Source of the DNA: Bacteroidota bacterium
GTDB taxonomy: Bacteria > Bacteroidota > Bacteroidia > Flavobacteriales > Flavobacteriaceae
DNA: 56,750 nt
Assembly: GCA_022562895.1 (NCBI GenBank)
Contig: JADFOK010000016.1
Location: forward strand, 1 to 56,750
Direction of reading: 5' to 3'
Shown: positions 7,631-17,085 of the stretch, one piece after another
Numbering within the stretch: position 1 is the stretch's first letter
How the letters are laid out: each line of letters opens with the position of its first letter
Translations under genes and position numbers: made by a program
Notes under the pieces: model-generated
What the model was told of the DNA's origin: nothing
What the model saw: only the letters and a program-made list of their open reading frames with translations
The model's database searches: none

Positions 7631-10600
7631 CTATATACTTATACCAAATCCAAAGGTAAAACGCACTCCATCATCACTTGTAAATAGACCAAACTGCCCT
7701 GAAATTGTGTCTACTGCGTTAAGCCATAATCCTCCACCGTAATCATCATGCCAAATCTTTGAGCTATCCTCTTTTATCCAGACTCTACCAATATCGTAGC
7801 CTCCAAATATTCCTATTTGCAGTGGTAATATTCGAGTCCTGAAAGAATTAAAACTATAACGTATATCTCCTCCAAATGCCAATGCGCTTTTCCCGTTAAA
7901 TCGTTCCTTTCTATAACCCCTTAAACCAGTATCAGCTCCAAGATTAGCTGCTTGATAAAACTCAAAATCATCACCGATATTAAACTGGCCCTGAGCCATT
8001 GTTTTTAAAACAAGTTTTCTGTTTTGTGAGATGCTGTTAAAAAATTCAATCTTTGGATGTACATATCCATATGATTTACTGAAATCATCCACATTATTTT
8101 TTATTCCTGTTTTAAAAATAAAATTCATTCCTCGGGTGGGATTTACTGCAAGATCATAACTAGAATATGTATAGGTGAAATCCAGGTTTGTATAATTCAT
8201 ATTTTCATCAAAAAACCCAGGATTTGTTATAAAGAATTCAGAAATAAAACGGCCCTCTGTATCATCAACCTCAATATTTTCTAATGCAGCAGTAATTTCT
8301 ATATTACTTCCATAATGTCCCGTTTTTGAAACTCCCAAAGATGCTCTATTGATTGCAGTTTTTACTCTGTTATAATCCAAGCCCAAATCATCATCAATAT
8401 TTTCAGTTTCATTTCCAAATCCAAAGAAATTTTGTGTATAATTATCGCTTGCAAATTGTCCTCCAACAATTAAGTTCCAGGTTCCAAATGTATGTGCAAA
8501 AGTTCCCTTATATTTAATATCAAAACCCTCTGTAGCAAAATAATACCCAAAATTAAATGTATGTTTATGTTGAAAAGGGTCATTTTTAAAACCATTAACA
8601 AGGTAAGTATCAGAAATACTTATTTTAAATCCGTCATCCGGATTAGATCCTATTAATGGTACAATAGAATTAACTTTACTAATCCGCTTGGTATAGTCAT
8701 AAACATTATTTGAATATATATCTTGAAATTTAAAAATGGCAGAACCTTTCTTTTTAATTGTATTTGGTTTACTTTTATGATCATACACTTTTATTCTTCG
8801 TCCATTTTCTATAGTGTAAATATCGTTATTCTGCCCTCCGATTATTCGTATAAATACCGGATTTTTTCCCTTGCCATTTACAACAAACTGATCATCGTCA
8901 TCTAAACCATATACCCATATTTCCTTGGTTTCATCAGAGAAAACCATTCTTTCTTTATAGGGCTTTTGAACCTTACCTTTTTTAATTCTTGAAAGAGATA
9001 TTCTTGTTGAATTGTCAAGTCGCGTAATTTCGATATAATCATCTTTATCGGTTGCTGTAATGATAACCAATTCAGAAAGAAATTCGTAATACCTCGAAGC
9101 AATTTCAACCAGATCTGCTCTTCTAGATTTTAAATTCTCTTTTATCCTGTTTGTGGTATCATCCTGAATTTCCACAGGAAGTTTTGAGAAGGCAAGATCA
9201 ATTATTTCATCCGTCAAATTTTTCTGAATATATTTTGCTTGTTCCAACCATACTTCTTTTGAAGATTTTTGAATAAATGCCCGATCAATTTTTATTCCAG
9301 CAAGATTTATCCAATCAATATCTTTTATTTTATCATTAAATACCTGAAATTGACGAGTCCCCGGCATTAATACTTTTAAAATATCAAACAATGCACCATC
9401 GTAATTTGAAAATGCTTGATCGCGATCCCTTGGTATAGGTCGATACAACACCTCATCATCGGAAATATTAAAACGCGACCACCGCCATTGGTCGTAGTGG
9501 CGATCCCAATCCCCTATTAACATATCGAACAAACGAGCTTTAATAAATCCAGGTTCGTCAACACTATATTTCTCATCTTTTCGTAAATTCTCTAAAACAT
9601 CATATGTGCTTTCTATAGCATCTGGATTACCAAATGATTCGACATCAAGAAAGGTATCATCGGGGTGTTCTTCAATGATATACAATTCGTCCCCATAGTC
9701 TTCATTGAATTTTCCTAAGTCAGGATGTTTTGGTATATAAAATAACTCAGGATTGGTGTGATATAATCCAATAGCATCAGATAAATCCGGAATTGTCAAA
9801 TTAGCAAAAGGGTGGCTTGAAGTGTAAAAATCTAAAACAAGATCTTCAGTAAGTGTCTCTCTTAATTCGTCTTTTACATAAACTTTTTTAAAAGCAACGC
9901 TTTGCAAAAACTGTACAGCACTTTTCTTGACTGCTCGTAGTGCATAAATTTTTCCTTCATTATTAATAAAACGTATGGAACGGGTTTGATGTGCTCCTCC
10001 TTTTCTTACATATTTAAGTCCTCCATACAAAGTATCCAGGGTGGCAACAGGAACATCAATGTCCATGCCATAAATATATCGATAATGATCTCCCCAAAAC
10101 CAGGTATAGCTATTTGACTTTTGAGTATCTTCTTTCTTGTAAATAGAAACTTTCTTTCTTGAGCTAAACTCTGACGCTAATTTTGAAGTATCAAAAGTTT
10201 TGGGGGTTTTGTAAACTGAAATATTATAAAGTAGTTTGGGTTCATCATTTTCAGCTGAAAAATAACTGACCTCAGAAGAACCATCGGTGAAAATATCCAA
10301 TATTGCAAATCCCTGTCCTCCATAAGAGAATAATCCATCATTACTAAGAGTTACAGGAGATGACTTTGATCCAGCTCCAGAAATTATTTGTTTAATACCA
10401 TCTTTTTCTATGTATTGTAAATTATGCTCATGACCTGAAACAAAAATTACACGTTCATTTCCTTTTGTATAGGTCGTAAGGCGTTTTATTAATTCATCAT
10501 ATTTATTATTAGACCGATCTTGTGGTGAAACTCCACCCGTAGATCGTAATTGAGCTATTATACTTCCAATAAAGGGTAATGGGACTTTACCTTGAGTTGG

Positions 10601-11353
10601 AAATATATGCTTTTCGAAGTTAAACATACCCCCATGAATCCCATTTGTATAAGCAGGATGATGCATAGCTATAATTACGGTTTTTTCATTGTTCTTTTTT
10701 AATAAATTCTCAATTTCAATATAAAAATCGTATTGTGTTTTTATATCACAATTATCATTTATTGTTGGATGTTTATCCCAATCTACTATATACCACTGTG
10801 TATCTATTACAAGAATAACAATATTATCGGTTACATCTATTTTTTTAATAGGGCATCCTTTTTCAGGTTGAAATGCATTTTTATCCTTCAATGCTTTTTC
10901 TACATAATCTTCCTGACGCTTTAATCCTTTTAGTCCATCTCCATACCAATCGTGATTTCCAGGGATAAAAAGGACATTCCCCTTAATTTCTTTAACGGCA
11001 TCTACCTGAACATCCATACGATGTTCGGCCAATTCTCGATTTTCATCACCTTTAACAGGTAGGCCCTCTTCATAAATGTTATCTCCAAGAAAAATGACAT
11101 AATCATCTTTTGTGTCCGTTTTTTCGATATGTTTTTTAAGAGCCTTTAGGGCTGAGGTGCTTTCACCCAAGTTTGCATTACCAGCATCACCAATGAGGTA
11201 AAATGATTTTTCAATTTCTTTTTCTGTTTCATAAAAACGTTGGCCTGATGTAGAGATTACATAATCTTTGTCTTTATACTGGAGCTTAATTGTAGAACAG
11301 CTGGAGGTAAATAGTATAATAAATACAACTACAATTAAGTTATTATTGTTCAT
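7631..11353 (-). CDS. Lipoprotein: calcineurin-like phosphoesterase fused to outer-membrane beta-barrel
   Basis: A 1240-residue protein with an N-terminal lipobox-type signal (LFTSSCS, Cys19). Residues about 50-345 hold all metallophosphoesterase blocks: LIGDAGN, FLGDNIYEEG, IPGNHDWYGDG, AMHHPAYTNG and SGHEHNLQYIE, so the metal centre looks intact. A middle region of roughly 450 residues has no family I can name; it includes RDRDQAFSNYDG, reminiscent of protein-kinase-like folds. From about residue 880 the sequence turns into amphipathic strands ending in GVRFTFGFGISI, matching the bacterial surface antigen (BamA/Omp85) type barrel. The expected location is the outer membrane with the phosphatase in the periplasm or at the surface. 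The substrate is unknown. It is divergent from the HD-PycTM gene (52 nt). Confidence 0.85.
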   Translation of the reverse strand: MNNNNLIVVVFIILFTSSCSTIKLQYKDKDYVISTSGQRFYETEKEIEKSFYLIGDAGNANLGESTSALKALKKHIEKTDTKDDYVIFLGDNIYEEGLPVKGDENRELAEHRMDVQVDAVKEIKGNVLFIPGNHDWYGDGLKGLKRQEDYVEKALKDKNAFQPEKGCPIKKIDVTDNIVILVIDTQWYIVDWDKHPTINDNCDIKTQYDFYIEIENLLKKNNEKTVIIAMHHPAYTNGIHGGMFNFEKHIFPTQGKVPLPFIGSIIAQLRSTGGVSPQDRSNNKYDELIKRLTTYTKGNERVIFVSGHEHNLQYIEKDGIKQIISGAGSKSSPVTLSNDGLFSYGGQGFAILDIFTDGSSEVSYFSAENDEPKLLYNISVYKTPKTFDTSKLASEFSSRKKVSIYKKEDTQKSNSYTWFWGDHYRYIYGMDIDVPVATLDTLYGGLKYVRKGGAHQTRSIRFINNEGKIYALRAVKKSAVQFLQSVAFKKVYVKDELRETLTEDLVLDFYTSSHPFANLTIPDLSDAIGLYHTNPELFYIPKHPDLGKFNEDYGDELYIIEEHPDDTFLDVESFGNPDAIESTYDVLENLRKDEKYSVDEPGFIKARLFDMLIGDWDRHYDQWRWSRFNISDDEVLYRPIPRDRDQAFSNYDGALFDILKVLMPGTRQFQVFNDKIKDIDWINLAGIKIDRAFIQKSSKEVWLEQAKYIQKNLTDEIIDLAFSKLPVEIQDDTTNRIKENLKSRRADLVEIASRYYEFLSELVIITATDKDDYIEITRLDNSTRISLSRIKKGKVQKPYKERMVFSDETKEIWVYGLDDDDQFVVNGKGKNPVFIRIIGGQNNDIYTIENGRRIKVYDHKSKPNTIKKKGSAIFKFQDIYSNNVYDYTKRISKVNSIVPLIGSNPDDGFKISISDTYLVNGFKNDPFQHKHTFNFGYYFATEGFDIKYKGTFAHTFGTWNLIVGGQFASDNYTQNFFGFGNETENIDDDLGLDYNRVKTAINRASLGVSKTGHYGSNIEITAALENIEVDDTEGRFISEFFITNPGFFDENMNYTNLDFTYTYSSYDLAVNPTRGMNFIFKTGIKNNVDDFSKSYGYVHPKIEFFNSISQNRKLVLKTMAQGQFNIGDDFEFYQAANLGADTGLRGYRKERFNGKSALAFGGDIRYSFNSFRTRILPLQIGIFGGYDIGRVWIKEDSSKIWHDDYGGGLWLNAVDTISGQFGLFTSDDGVRFTFGFGISI

Positions 11354-11405
11354 ATAAATTATTTAGTCTTCAATTTTTAGTAATTTGGTAATCTAATTAA
11401 AATAA

Positions 11406-12590
11406 ATGTCATCTATAATTGATAAAGCTACAGATTTTGTACAAAATCTTTTAAGTAATGAATTAGGTAAAAATTGCTTATATCATAATATAACTCACAC
11501 TCTTCGGGTTTATAAAAGTACAAAAGAAATTATTGAAAATACGACCCTAACCCCAGAAGATGGAGAAATTTTATTGCTTTCTGTACTCTTTCATGATACC
11601 GGGTATATTAAGGGTTGTTATAATCATGAAAAGGAAAGCAGTAAAATTGCGACTACATTTTTAAAAGAGAATAATATAAATGAAACGATCATTGAAAAAG
11701 TAATTTTTTGTATTATGGCAACTAAAATTGACGCTCAACCTAAAAACGATTTAGAAAAAATAATTCGTGATGCTGATACTTCACACTTTGCAAAGAAATA
11801 TTATAAAGAATCTAGCGAATTATTGAGGCAAGAGTTAAAAAAGGCAAATATTAAGAACTTTAACAAAGAAGAATGGCTTACAGAAAATATTATATTTCTA
11901 AAATCTAAGCACACTTATTATTCTGACTATGCTATAAAATATTGGAACCCTAAAAAAGAAGAAAATCTGAAAAAAATGATGAAAGCACGAAAAAATAATA
12001 AAAAGAAAAAAGAAGAAGAAAAAAAACAATTACAAAAATATCTTAAGAGTAAAGATCCCGAAAGGGCTATTCAAAGTGTTTTTAGAATTACATTAAAAAA
12101 TCATATTAAACTAAGTGATATTGCAGATACAAAAGCTAATATTTTACTATCTGTAAATGCTATTATTCTCTCAATTGCTTTATCAAGCTTAATCCCCAAA
12201 CTTGATAATCCTTCAAATCAACATTTAATAATTCCCACAATAATATTTATTATATTCACGGTTATTACTATGATCTTGGCAGTATTGGCAACAAGGCCCA
12301 ATGTAACCTCTGGGAAATTTACTAAGAAGGATGTAGAAAACAAAAGTGTGAACCTTTTATTTTTTGGAAATTTTCATAAAATGACCCTCGATGAATTTGA
12401 ATGGGCAATGAATGAAATGTTATTGGATAAAGAATATATTTATTCGTCTATGACAAAAGATCTATACTTTTTAGGATTGGTCTTACAGCGTAAATATTCT
12501 TTGTTACGTATTACTTACAATATATTTATGATTGGAATAGTGGCATATGTCTTAGGCTTTGCTATAGCTATAGCACTTGTAGAAAATTAG
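11406..12590 (+). CDS. HD-domain phosphohydrolase fused to PycTM (Pycsar effector-type) membrane domain
   Basis: A 394-residue two-part protein. Residues 20-190 form an HD domain with the metal ligands visible: His31, His63-Asp64 in VLFHDTGY, His74 and Asp122/Asp124 in IIRDADTSHF. A Lys/Glu-rich linker follows at about 195-215. The C-terminal part begins with AIQSVFRITLKNHIKLSDIADTKAN-type sequence, here seen as the segment from residue 220. It carries hydrophobic helices at about 245-262, 272-294 and 370-391, which matches the PycTM/DUF5706 domain of Pycsar membrane effectors. The domain call rests on pattern recognition. No nucleotide cyclase is adjacent. The gene is divergent from the phosphatase-barrel gene and converges on the GAF gene with 6 nt between them. 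It may be a cyclic-nucleotide-responsive effector or a housekeeping phosphohydrolase. Confidence 0.82.
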   Translation: MSSIIDKATDFVQNLLSNELGKNCLYHNITHTLRVYKSTKEIIENTTLTPEDGEILLLSVLFHDTGYIKGCYNHEKESSKIATTFLKENNINETIIEKVIFCIMATKIDAQPKNDLEKIIRDADTSHFAKKYYKESSELLRQELKKANIKNFNKEEWLTENIIFLKSKHTYYSDYAIKYWNPKKEENLKKMMKARKNNKKKKEEEKKQLQKYLKSKDPERAIQSVFRITLKNHIKLSDIADTKANILLSVNAIILSIALSSLIPKLDNPSNQHLIIPTIIFIIFTVITMILAVLATRPNVTSGKFTKKDVENKSVNLLFFGNFHKMTLDEFEWAMNEMLLDKEYIYSSMTKDLYFLGLVLQRKYSLLRITYNIFMIGIVAYVLGFAIAIALVEN

Positions 12591-12596
12591 GAGTAA

Positions 12597-14954
12597 CTAC
12601 TCTCCAATTTCTTTCATTAGGTCTTCGTAAGTGTAATATTCTTTAACTGTGTTTTTATTCTTCGAATATAACACACTCACTCTAATAGCTTTTAATCCGG
12701 TAACCCCTTGAAGGTCTTCTATTTCAACTATTTCAACATCTGAATCAAGTTGCTTTTTGGATTGTAAAAAAGAAACATATTTAAGATATTCTACCTCATC
12801 ATCTCTTTGGGTATAAATTATTGCAATTTTTCCGGGTTGTGTTACGCGTTCTGATGTACCTTTTATATTGGATTTATCAACCCGTTTTTTTACAACTTCA
12901 TAACGTGCGTTGTAAGTGCCATCAACATCAAATCTTTTTTCATCCATTCTAAACCTTAAAGAAAGTGGGCTATTAAAAACCAAAATCATGGAAGCAACAT
13001 TTAATGGATCCGGAAGGTTTTCTTTTAAAGAATAAAAACTATTTTCCATTTCACACATTACTTGCAATTGCCACAACCTCAAATTATACAAGTATATTTT
13101 ATTAAAACTATCTGTTTTGGTAATAGATTCACCTATATAAAGATTGTGTTCAACACCATCTGTTTTAAAACGTTCAAAATAATGAGGATACATTTTTTGA
13201 GCTTCCTCTTGTTTTTTATCAAGTAATGAAGCTAAATGCCTGTTAATAAGCATCACTGAATCATCATATCTTTTACGGTGTTTATAGGTAAATCCAGACT
13301 TGGTATCATTTAACTTGTTATAATCACCAACAATTGTTTCCAATGCCTTGCTTTTAGTTGCTAAATGATTGAAAAGTGGGAGAATTTCAGTGTCTAAAAA
13401 ATTTACAACCCTTTGTTCACTATCGACTAATAATTGCCCTTTGAGCTCGGTTAAAAAATTAGTAATTCTAAATTCAAGTTGTTCATAAATAGGTAATATT
13501 TCTAATTTAAATATTTTCTTAATTATATTATTGACAAACCTGAGTTGAAGGATTAAATCTTTTTTTGTTGCATTGTTTCTAGCTACTGATGAACCCTTTA
13601 TGTCTATTTGGCCAAATAACGGGTAAACATCTTCAAAAACAACTTCTTTAAAAATTGCTGTTCTTCCTTCTAATAATTCATAAAAATATCGTTTTGCTTC
13701 TTTTTTAAATTTCCAGTGTACACTATTATGTATTGAGGTACATTCATCTTGTATTATTAATTCCAGGTCATTGTCTAGCTTTTCCTTAGATCTTACAATG
13801 TAATCTATAAGAAAAGGCATAATGACTTCTAATTTATTTGCATTAATTGTGTTAAGTTCATTAGTGATTGGTGAAACGATTTCAAGTATTCCTAAGACTT
13901 TACCCTTATCCACTATCGATGCAAATATTGCACTCTGGATGTTTTGATCATTCAATTTTCTATAAAGAACATTATCCGGGTATTTTTTAAAATATTTATT
14001 TACGTTAGTTATAACATACAAATCACGATTGTTAAATAATACCGAATGGGATTGGTTGCAAAGTATTTCTTTACTCAATTGTGATTGTTCCCCATTTAAC
14101 AAATAACTGAAGATAGTTAACTTTTCAAATGTTTTTTCCTCTTCATTATAATCTGAAAATCCAATATTTATTTTATTCAAATTAAATAAGGATCTAAATA
14201 TTCTTTCAAATTCACTAATATTTTCTCCAACCGTTTTTCTGCTTAATAAATGGGTTTTAAAGTCTGAAATAGATACATCCATTGTAACATCAAACATATT
14301 TGTTATAATAAATCCTTTAAAAATCCAACTTTCTGGCGGAAATTTTTCTTTCCAAAGATCAATATTGTCAAAATTTTCCAGCAAATTATCCACGTCATCT
14401 TGTGTTATTTCAATTGCTCTATCTGTTTTTTCTACCTCAATAAAATCAGCATTATATAATACTCTATAACTACGTAGTATTCCATTTGTATCGGGAATTT
14501 TATAATAGAACGGACGCCTAAAATCTACTTTATAACCATAAAATTGATTCAAAATAATACTACACCCCATTATATAAAGTTCTTTTTCACCAAAATCCAT
14601 GAGTTCCAACTCAAAATTTTCATCTGCAAGTGCAATAATATCTTTATACCGTTGTGAAGATTTAAAATGGGTATGTTGAAAAGGACAGGAAGCAACCTTA
14701 ATTTCATTTTTAGTAAGTATTGTTGAAAATATGTCTTCCAATATTAAATCTATTTGAGGCATAAGTTTAGATAATTGAACCTCATTTGATATGCCATTTG
14801 AAAGAATGGGATGTTTTTCGGCAATAGCTAATATATATTTAGCTCGCTCCCTCAATAATTCATTTTCTGAATCAAGATTAGAACGGTAAACATCAAAAAG
14901 CTTTTTAAAGCTTACTTCAATAGTTAATGGAAATTTTCCTTTTTTTGTTTTCAT
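12597..14954 (-). CDS. Large GAF-domain protein, probable sensor
   Basis: A soluble protein of about 785 residues. A GAF-like region lies at about residues 230-400, with the typical SAIFASIVDKGKVLGILEIVS strand pair near 340. The N-terminal 220 and C-terminal 380 residues are mostly helical, and I cannot assign them to a named domain. No kinase, cyclase or DNA-binding motif was seen. A TTG 12 nt upstream is also in frame, but I prefer the ATG (MKTKKGKF) because a TAnnTTTG box ends 20 nt upstream of it. The gene converges with the HD-PycTM gene, and this pairing may be functional. Its ligand is unknown. Confidence 0.75.
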   Translation of the reverse strand: MKTKKGKFPLTIEVSFKKLFDVYRSNLDSENELLRERAKYILAIAEKHPILSNGISNEVQLSKLMPQIDLILEDIFSTILTKNEIKVASCPFQHTHFKSSQRYKDIIALADENFELELMDFGEKELYIMGCSIILNQFYGYKVDFRRPFYYKIPDTNGILRSYRVLYNADFIEVEKTDRAIEITQDDVDNLLENFDNIDLWKEKFPPESWIFKGFIITNMFDVTMDVSISDFKTHLLSRKTVGENISEFERIFRSLFNLNKINIGFSDYNEEEKTFEKLTIFSYLLNGEQSQLSKEILCNQSHSVLFNNRDLYVITNVNKYFKKYPDNVLYRKLNDQNIQSAIFASIVDKGKVLGILEIVSPITNELNTINANKLEVIMPFLIDYIVRSKEKLDNDLELIIQDECTSIHNSVHWKFKKEAKRYFYELLEGRTAIFKEVVFEDVYPLFGQIDIKGSSVARNNATKKDLILQLRFVNNIIKKIFKLEILPIYEQLEFRITNFLTELKGQLLVDSEQRVVNFLDTEILPLFNHLATKSKALETIVGDYNKLNDTKSGFTYKHRKRYDDSVMLINRHLASLLDKKQEEAQKMYPHYFERFKTDGVEHNLYIGESITKTDSFNKIYLYNLRLWQLQVMCEMENSFYSLKENLPDPLNVASMILVFNSPLSLRFRMDEKRFDVDGTYNARYEVVKKRVDKSNIKGTSERVTQPGKIAIIYTQRDDEVEYLKYVSFLQSKKQLDSDVEIVEIEDLQGVTGLKAIRVSVLYSKNKNTVKEYYTYEDLMKEIGE

Positions 14955-14974
14955 TTTATAAAACAAATACTATC

Positions 14975-14982
14975 CAAAAATA
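14975..14982 (-). promoter_or_regulatory. -7 box TATTTTTG for the GAF gene
   Basis: An exact match to TAnnTTTG on the minus strand, 20 nt before the ATG at 14954. It supports the ATG over the TTG at 14966. No clear -33 TTTG was found. Confidence 0.45.
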
Positions 14983-15067
14983 CATATTTAAATACTATTT
15001 GTTATTTATTGACTGGTTATTAACAAACATTTACCGTAATTGGGTTTTTTTTCAGAAAAAATAAAGA

Positions 15068-15075
15068 TATTTTTG
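15068..15075 (+). promoter_or_regulatory. -7 box TATTTTTG for the TlpA-like gene
   Basis: An exact TAnnTTTG match, 20 nt upstream of the ATG at 15096. Its last base is the G of an in-frame GTG that would otherwise extend the gene. Transcription should begin downstream of that GTG, so the ATG must be the start. A TTG at 15040-15042 is a possible -33 element with a rather long spacer (25 nt). Confidence 0.5.
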
Positions 15076-15095
15076 TGCTAATTAAATACATTTTT

Positions 15096-16211
15096 ATGAG
15101 ACGTATAATACCACTATTACTTACATTATCAGTTATTTCCTGTAATTCAGACTCGAATTCTTATAGGGTAGAAGGCAACGCAACAGGATTTGACGATGGC
15201 ACTCAAGTATTTGTTTATACAATATTAGATAACAATCAACCCAAAGTTATTGATACCCTTACCATTGAAAAAGGTAAATTTATGGGCACTTACACTAAAA
15301 CAGATGATATTTCGGTTAATTACTTTAGAGTAGGTAAATTAAAAAACACCTTATTATATTTTCCCGAAAATGTAGATTTAAAAGTTACACTTTTTAAAGA
15401 TAGTATACAATCTTCATTTGTTTCGGGAAGTGCTCAAAATGATAATTATAAAGAGTATTCTGAACAAATTAGAAGTTATAATAAACAAAAAAGCGAAAAT
15501 GCAAAAAGGTTTAGGAAAGCTCGAATAGAACAAGACAATCTTTTGGTCTCTGAAATTCAAAAAGAAAATATTGCGCTCATAAATGAAGAGTCTAACTTTA
15601 AAAAACAGTTTGTAACCAATAGTTCCAATTCTCTTATTTCGGTAATCCTGCTTTCTGAAATGGTAAGCCGTAAGGAAATATCGACGGTAGAAGCATTAAC
15701 AATCATAGATAATCTTAGCCCCAAAGTAGCTGCTAAAGGCAGTACTAAAAATCTTATTGTTTTAATTAATTCAATGAAAAAAGCAGATGTTGGTGAAAAA
15801 GCTCCCGAATTTAGTGCACCAAATCCTGATGGAAAAATAATAGCGCTCTACGATGTATTGGGTAAATATACCATCATAGACTTTTGGGCATCCTGGTGCA
15901 AACCCTGCCGAAGAGAGAATCCAAATGTGGTCAAAGTCTATAATAAGTATCACAATAAAGGGCTTAATATAATTAGTGTTTCTCTTGATAAGCAAGGTCA
16001 AAAGGAAAGATGGATTAAAGCTATAAAAGATGATAATTTGACATGGATCCATGTATCCAATCTTAAATTTTGGAGTGAACCCGTTGCACAGCAATACAAT
16101 GTACGATCTATTCCTGCTACCTTTTTATTGGACGAAAACGGTATAATTATTGCGAAAAACCTTCGAGGTAACGCCTTAGAAGTTAAGATAGCATCACTAT
16201 TAGGTGATTAG
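15096..16211 (+). CDS. DUF4369-thioredoxin (TlpA/ResA-like) lipoprotein
   Basis: A 371-residue exported thiol-disulfide oxidoreductase. The signal peptide MRRIIPLLLTLSVISC ends in a lipobox Cys. Residues about 25-125 resemble the DUF4369 domain (YRVEGNATGF...IDTLTIEKGKFMG). A helical stretch follows, and residues about 238-370 form a TlpA-type thioredoxin with the active-site WCKPC. FWASWCKPCRRENP and VRSIPATFLLDENG (cis-Pro before T) are both intact. It probably reduces or protects envelope thiols, for example in cytochrome maturation. The start is set by a promoter box that overlaps the earlier GTG. It converges with the rhomboid gene. Confidence 0.9.
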   Translation: MRRIIPLLLTLSVISCNSDSNSYRVEGNATGFDDGTQVFVYTILDNNQPKVIDTLTIEKGKFMGTYTKTDDISVNYFRVGKLKNTLLYFPENVDLKVTLFKDSIQSSFVSGSAQNDNYKEYSEQIRSYNKQKSENAKRFRKARIEQDNLLVSEIQKENIALINEESNFKKQFVTNSSNSLISVILLSEMVSRKEISTVEALTIIDNLSPKVAAKGSTKNLIVLINSMKKADVGEKAPEFSAPNPDGKIIALYDVLGKYTIIDFWASWCKPCRRENPNVVKVYNKYHNKGLNIISVSLDKQGQKERWIKAIKDDNLTWIHVSNLKFWSEPVAQQYNVRSIPATFLLDENGIIIAKNLRGNALEVKIASLLGD

Positions 16212-16252
16212 CTAAGTAAAAAAACTCATTTAAATTGTATCTTTTAATTCTA

Positions 16253-16267
16253 TTTCCCATAGGGAAA
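16253..16267. terminator. Possible bidirectional terminator hairpin
   Basis: A perfect 6-bp stem TTTCCC/GGGAAA with a 3-nt loop lies between the converging TlpA-like and rhomboid genes. On the plus strand a T-run follows about 12 nt later, inside the end of the rhomboid gene. The stem is short, so the call is weak. Confidence 0.3.
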
Positions 16268-16273
16268 CGGAAT

Positions 16274-16918
16274 CTATATTTTTTTGAGTTTTAATAGTAT
16301 AAACAGTAATACAATAGGAAAAGCTAATAAAGTAACTATCCATAAATGTGTATCTAAAAGGTAGGGTGCAAAAGCAATAGTAAGTATATATCCCGCTATT
16401 GCACCTCCAAAATGTGCATCATGACCTATGTTGCCAATGCTCTTTTTCATTCCATAGATAGAAAAAAGTAAAAAGAGTATTCCAAAAATCCATGCCTTCA
16501 TTGGAATAACAAATACAATTAACATTGCATTAGGGTCAAATAAAATAGCAGAATATAAAATTCCCATCACAGCACCACTGGCACCTATAGCGCTATAATG
16601 GAATTCTTCTTTATGAAAAAAAAATGACAATAAATTACCAAAAACCAAACTAGCCAGATAAATAAGTATGAACTTTACGACTCCCAAAGATATTATAACC
16701 ACATTTGCAAAAAAATACAACGTGATCATATTAAACAGTAAGTGTGAAAAATCTGCATGTAAAAATCCTGAGCTAAACATCCTTATTTTCTCACCTTTAC
16801 GTATGCCCGCTATATTAAATTTATATTTTTCGAAAAAAGAAAAATCATTAAATCCCTTCAACGAAATAATAACATTAGCTACTATAATAGCTATTGTCGC
16901 CATATTAATATTCTGCAT
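16274..16918 (-). CDS. Rhomboid family intramembrane serine protease
   Basis: A 214-residue integral membrane protein with about six transmembrane helices. The catalytic serine lies in SAIGASGAVMGILYSAI (GxSG, near residue 120). The partner histidine is in HDAHFGGAIAGYIL near 170, and the conserved HLLFNMITLYFF helix near 60 supplies the oxyanion-region His and Asn. It cleaves transmembrane substrates within the bilayer; the targets are unknown. The length matches bacterial rhomboids without extra domains. It is encoded alone, divergent from the acyltransferase gene. Confidence 0.93.
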   Translation of the reverse strand: MQNINMATIAIIVANVIISLKGFNDFSFFEKYKFNIAGIRKGEKIRMFSSGFLHADFSHLLFNMITLYFFANVVIISLGVVKFILIYLASLVFGNLLSFFFHKEEFHYSAIGASGAVMGILYSAILFDPNAMLIVFVIPMKAWIFGILFLLFSIYGMKKSIGNIGHDAHFGGAIAGYILTIAFAPYLLDTHLWIVTLLAFPIVLLFILLKLKKI

Positions 16919-17063
16919 GAACTATCAATTTTAACCGTACTTCTCTACCTTAATCAGATTGAACGTACAAGTAATTATACAATAATAATCTAAACTTTTA
17001 AAAATAAATAAATTTGGTATAACTTTAGAAATTATCACTAATTATTAATGCGATAAATTTAGT

Positions 17064-17071
17064 TAGTTTTG
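17064..17071 (+). promoter_or_regulatory. -7 box TAGTTTTG for the acyltransferase gene
   Basis: An exact TAnnTTTG match, with 14 nt between its last base and the ATG at 17086, giving a leader of about 10 nt. No convincing -33 TTTG is seen. Confidence 0.45.
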
Positions 17072-17085
17072 CTGTAAATCTAACT

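Noticed and set aside
15771..16094. 107-codon minus-strand frame inside the TlpA-like gene
   Set aside because: Antisense to the thioredoxin domain whose active site is clear on the plus strand.
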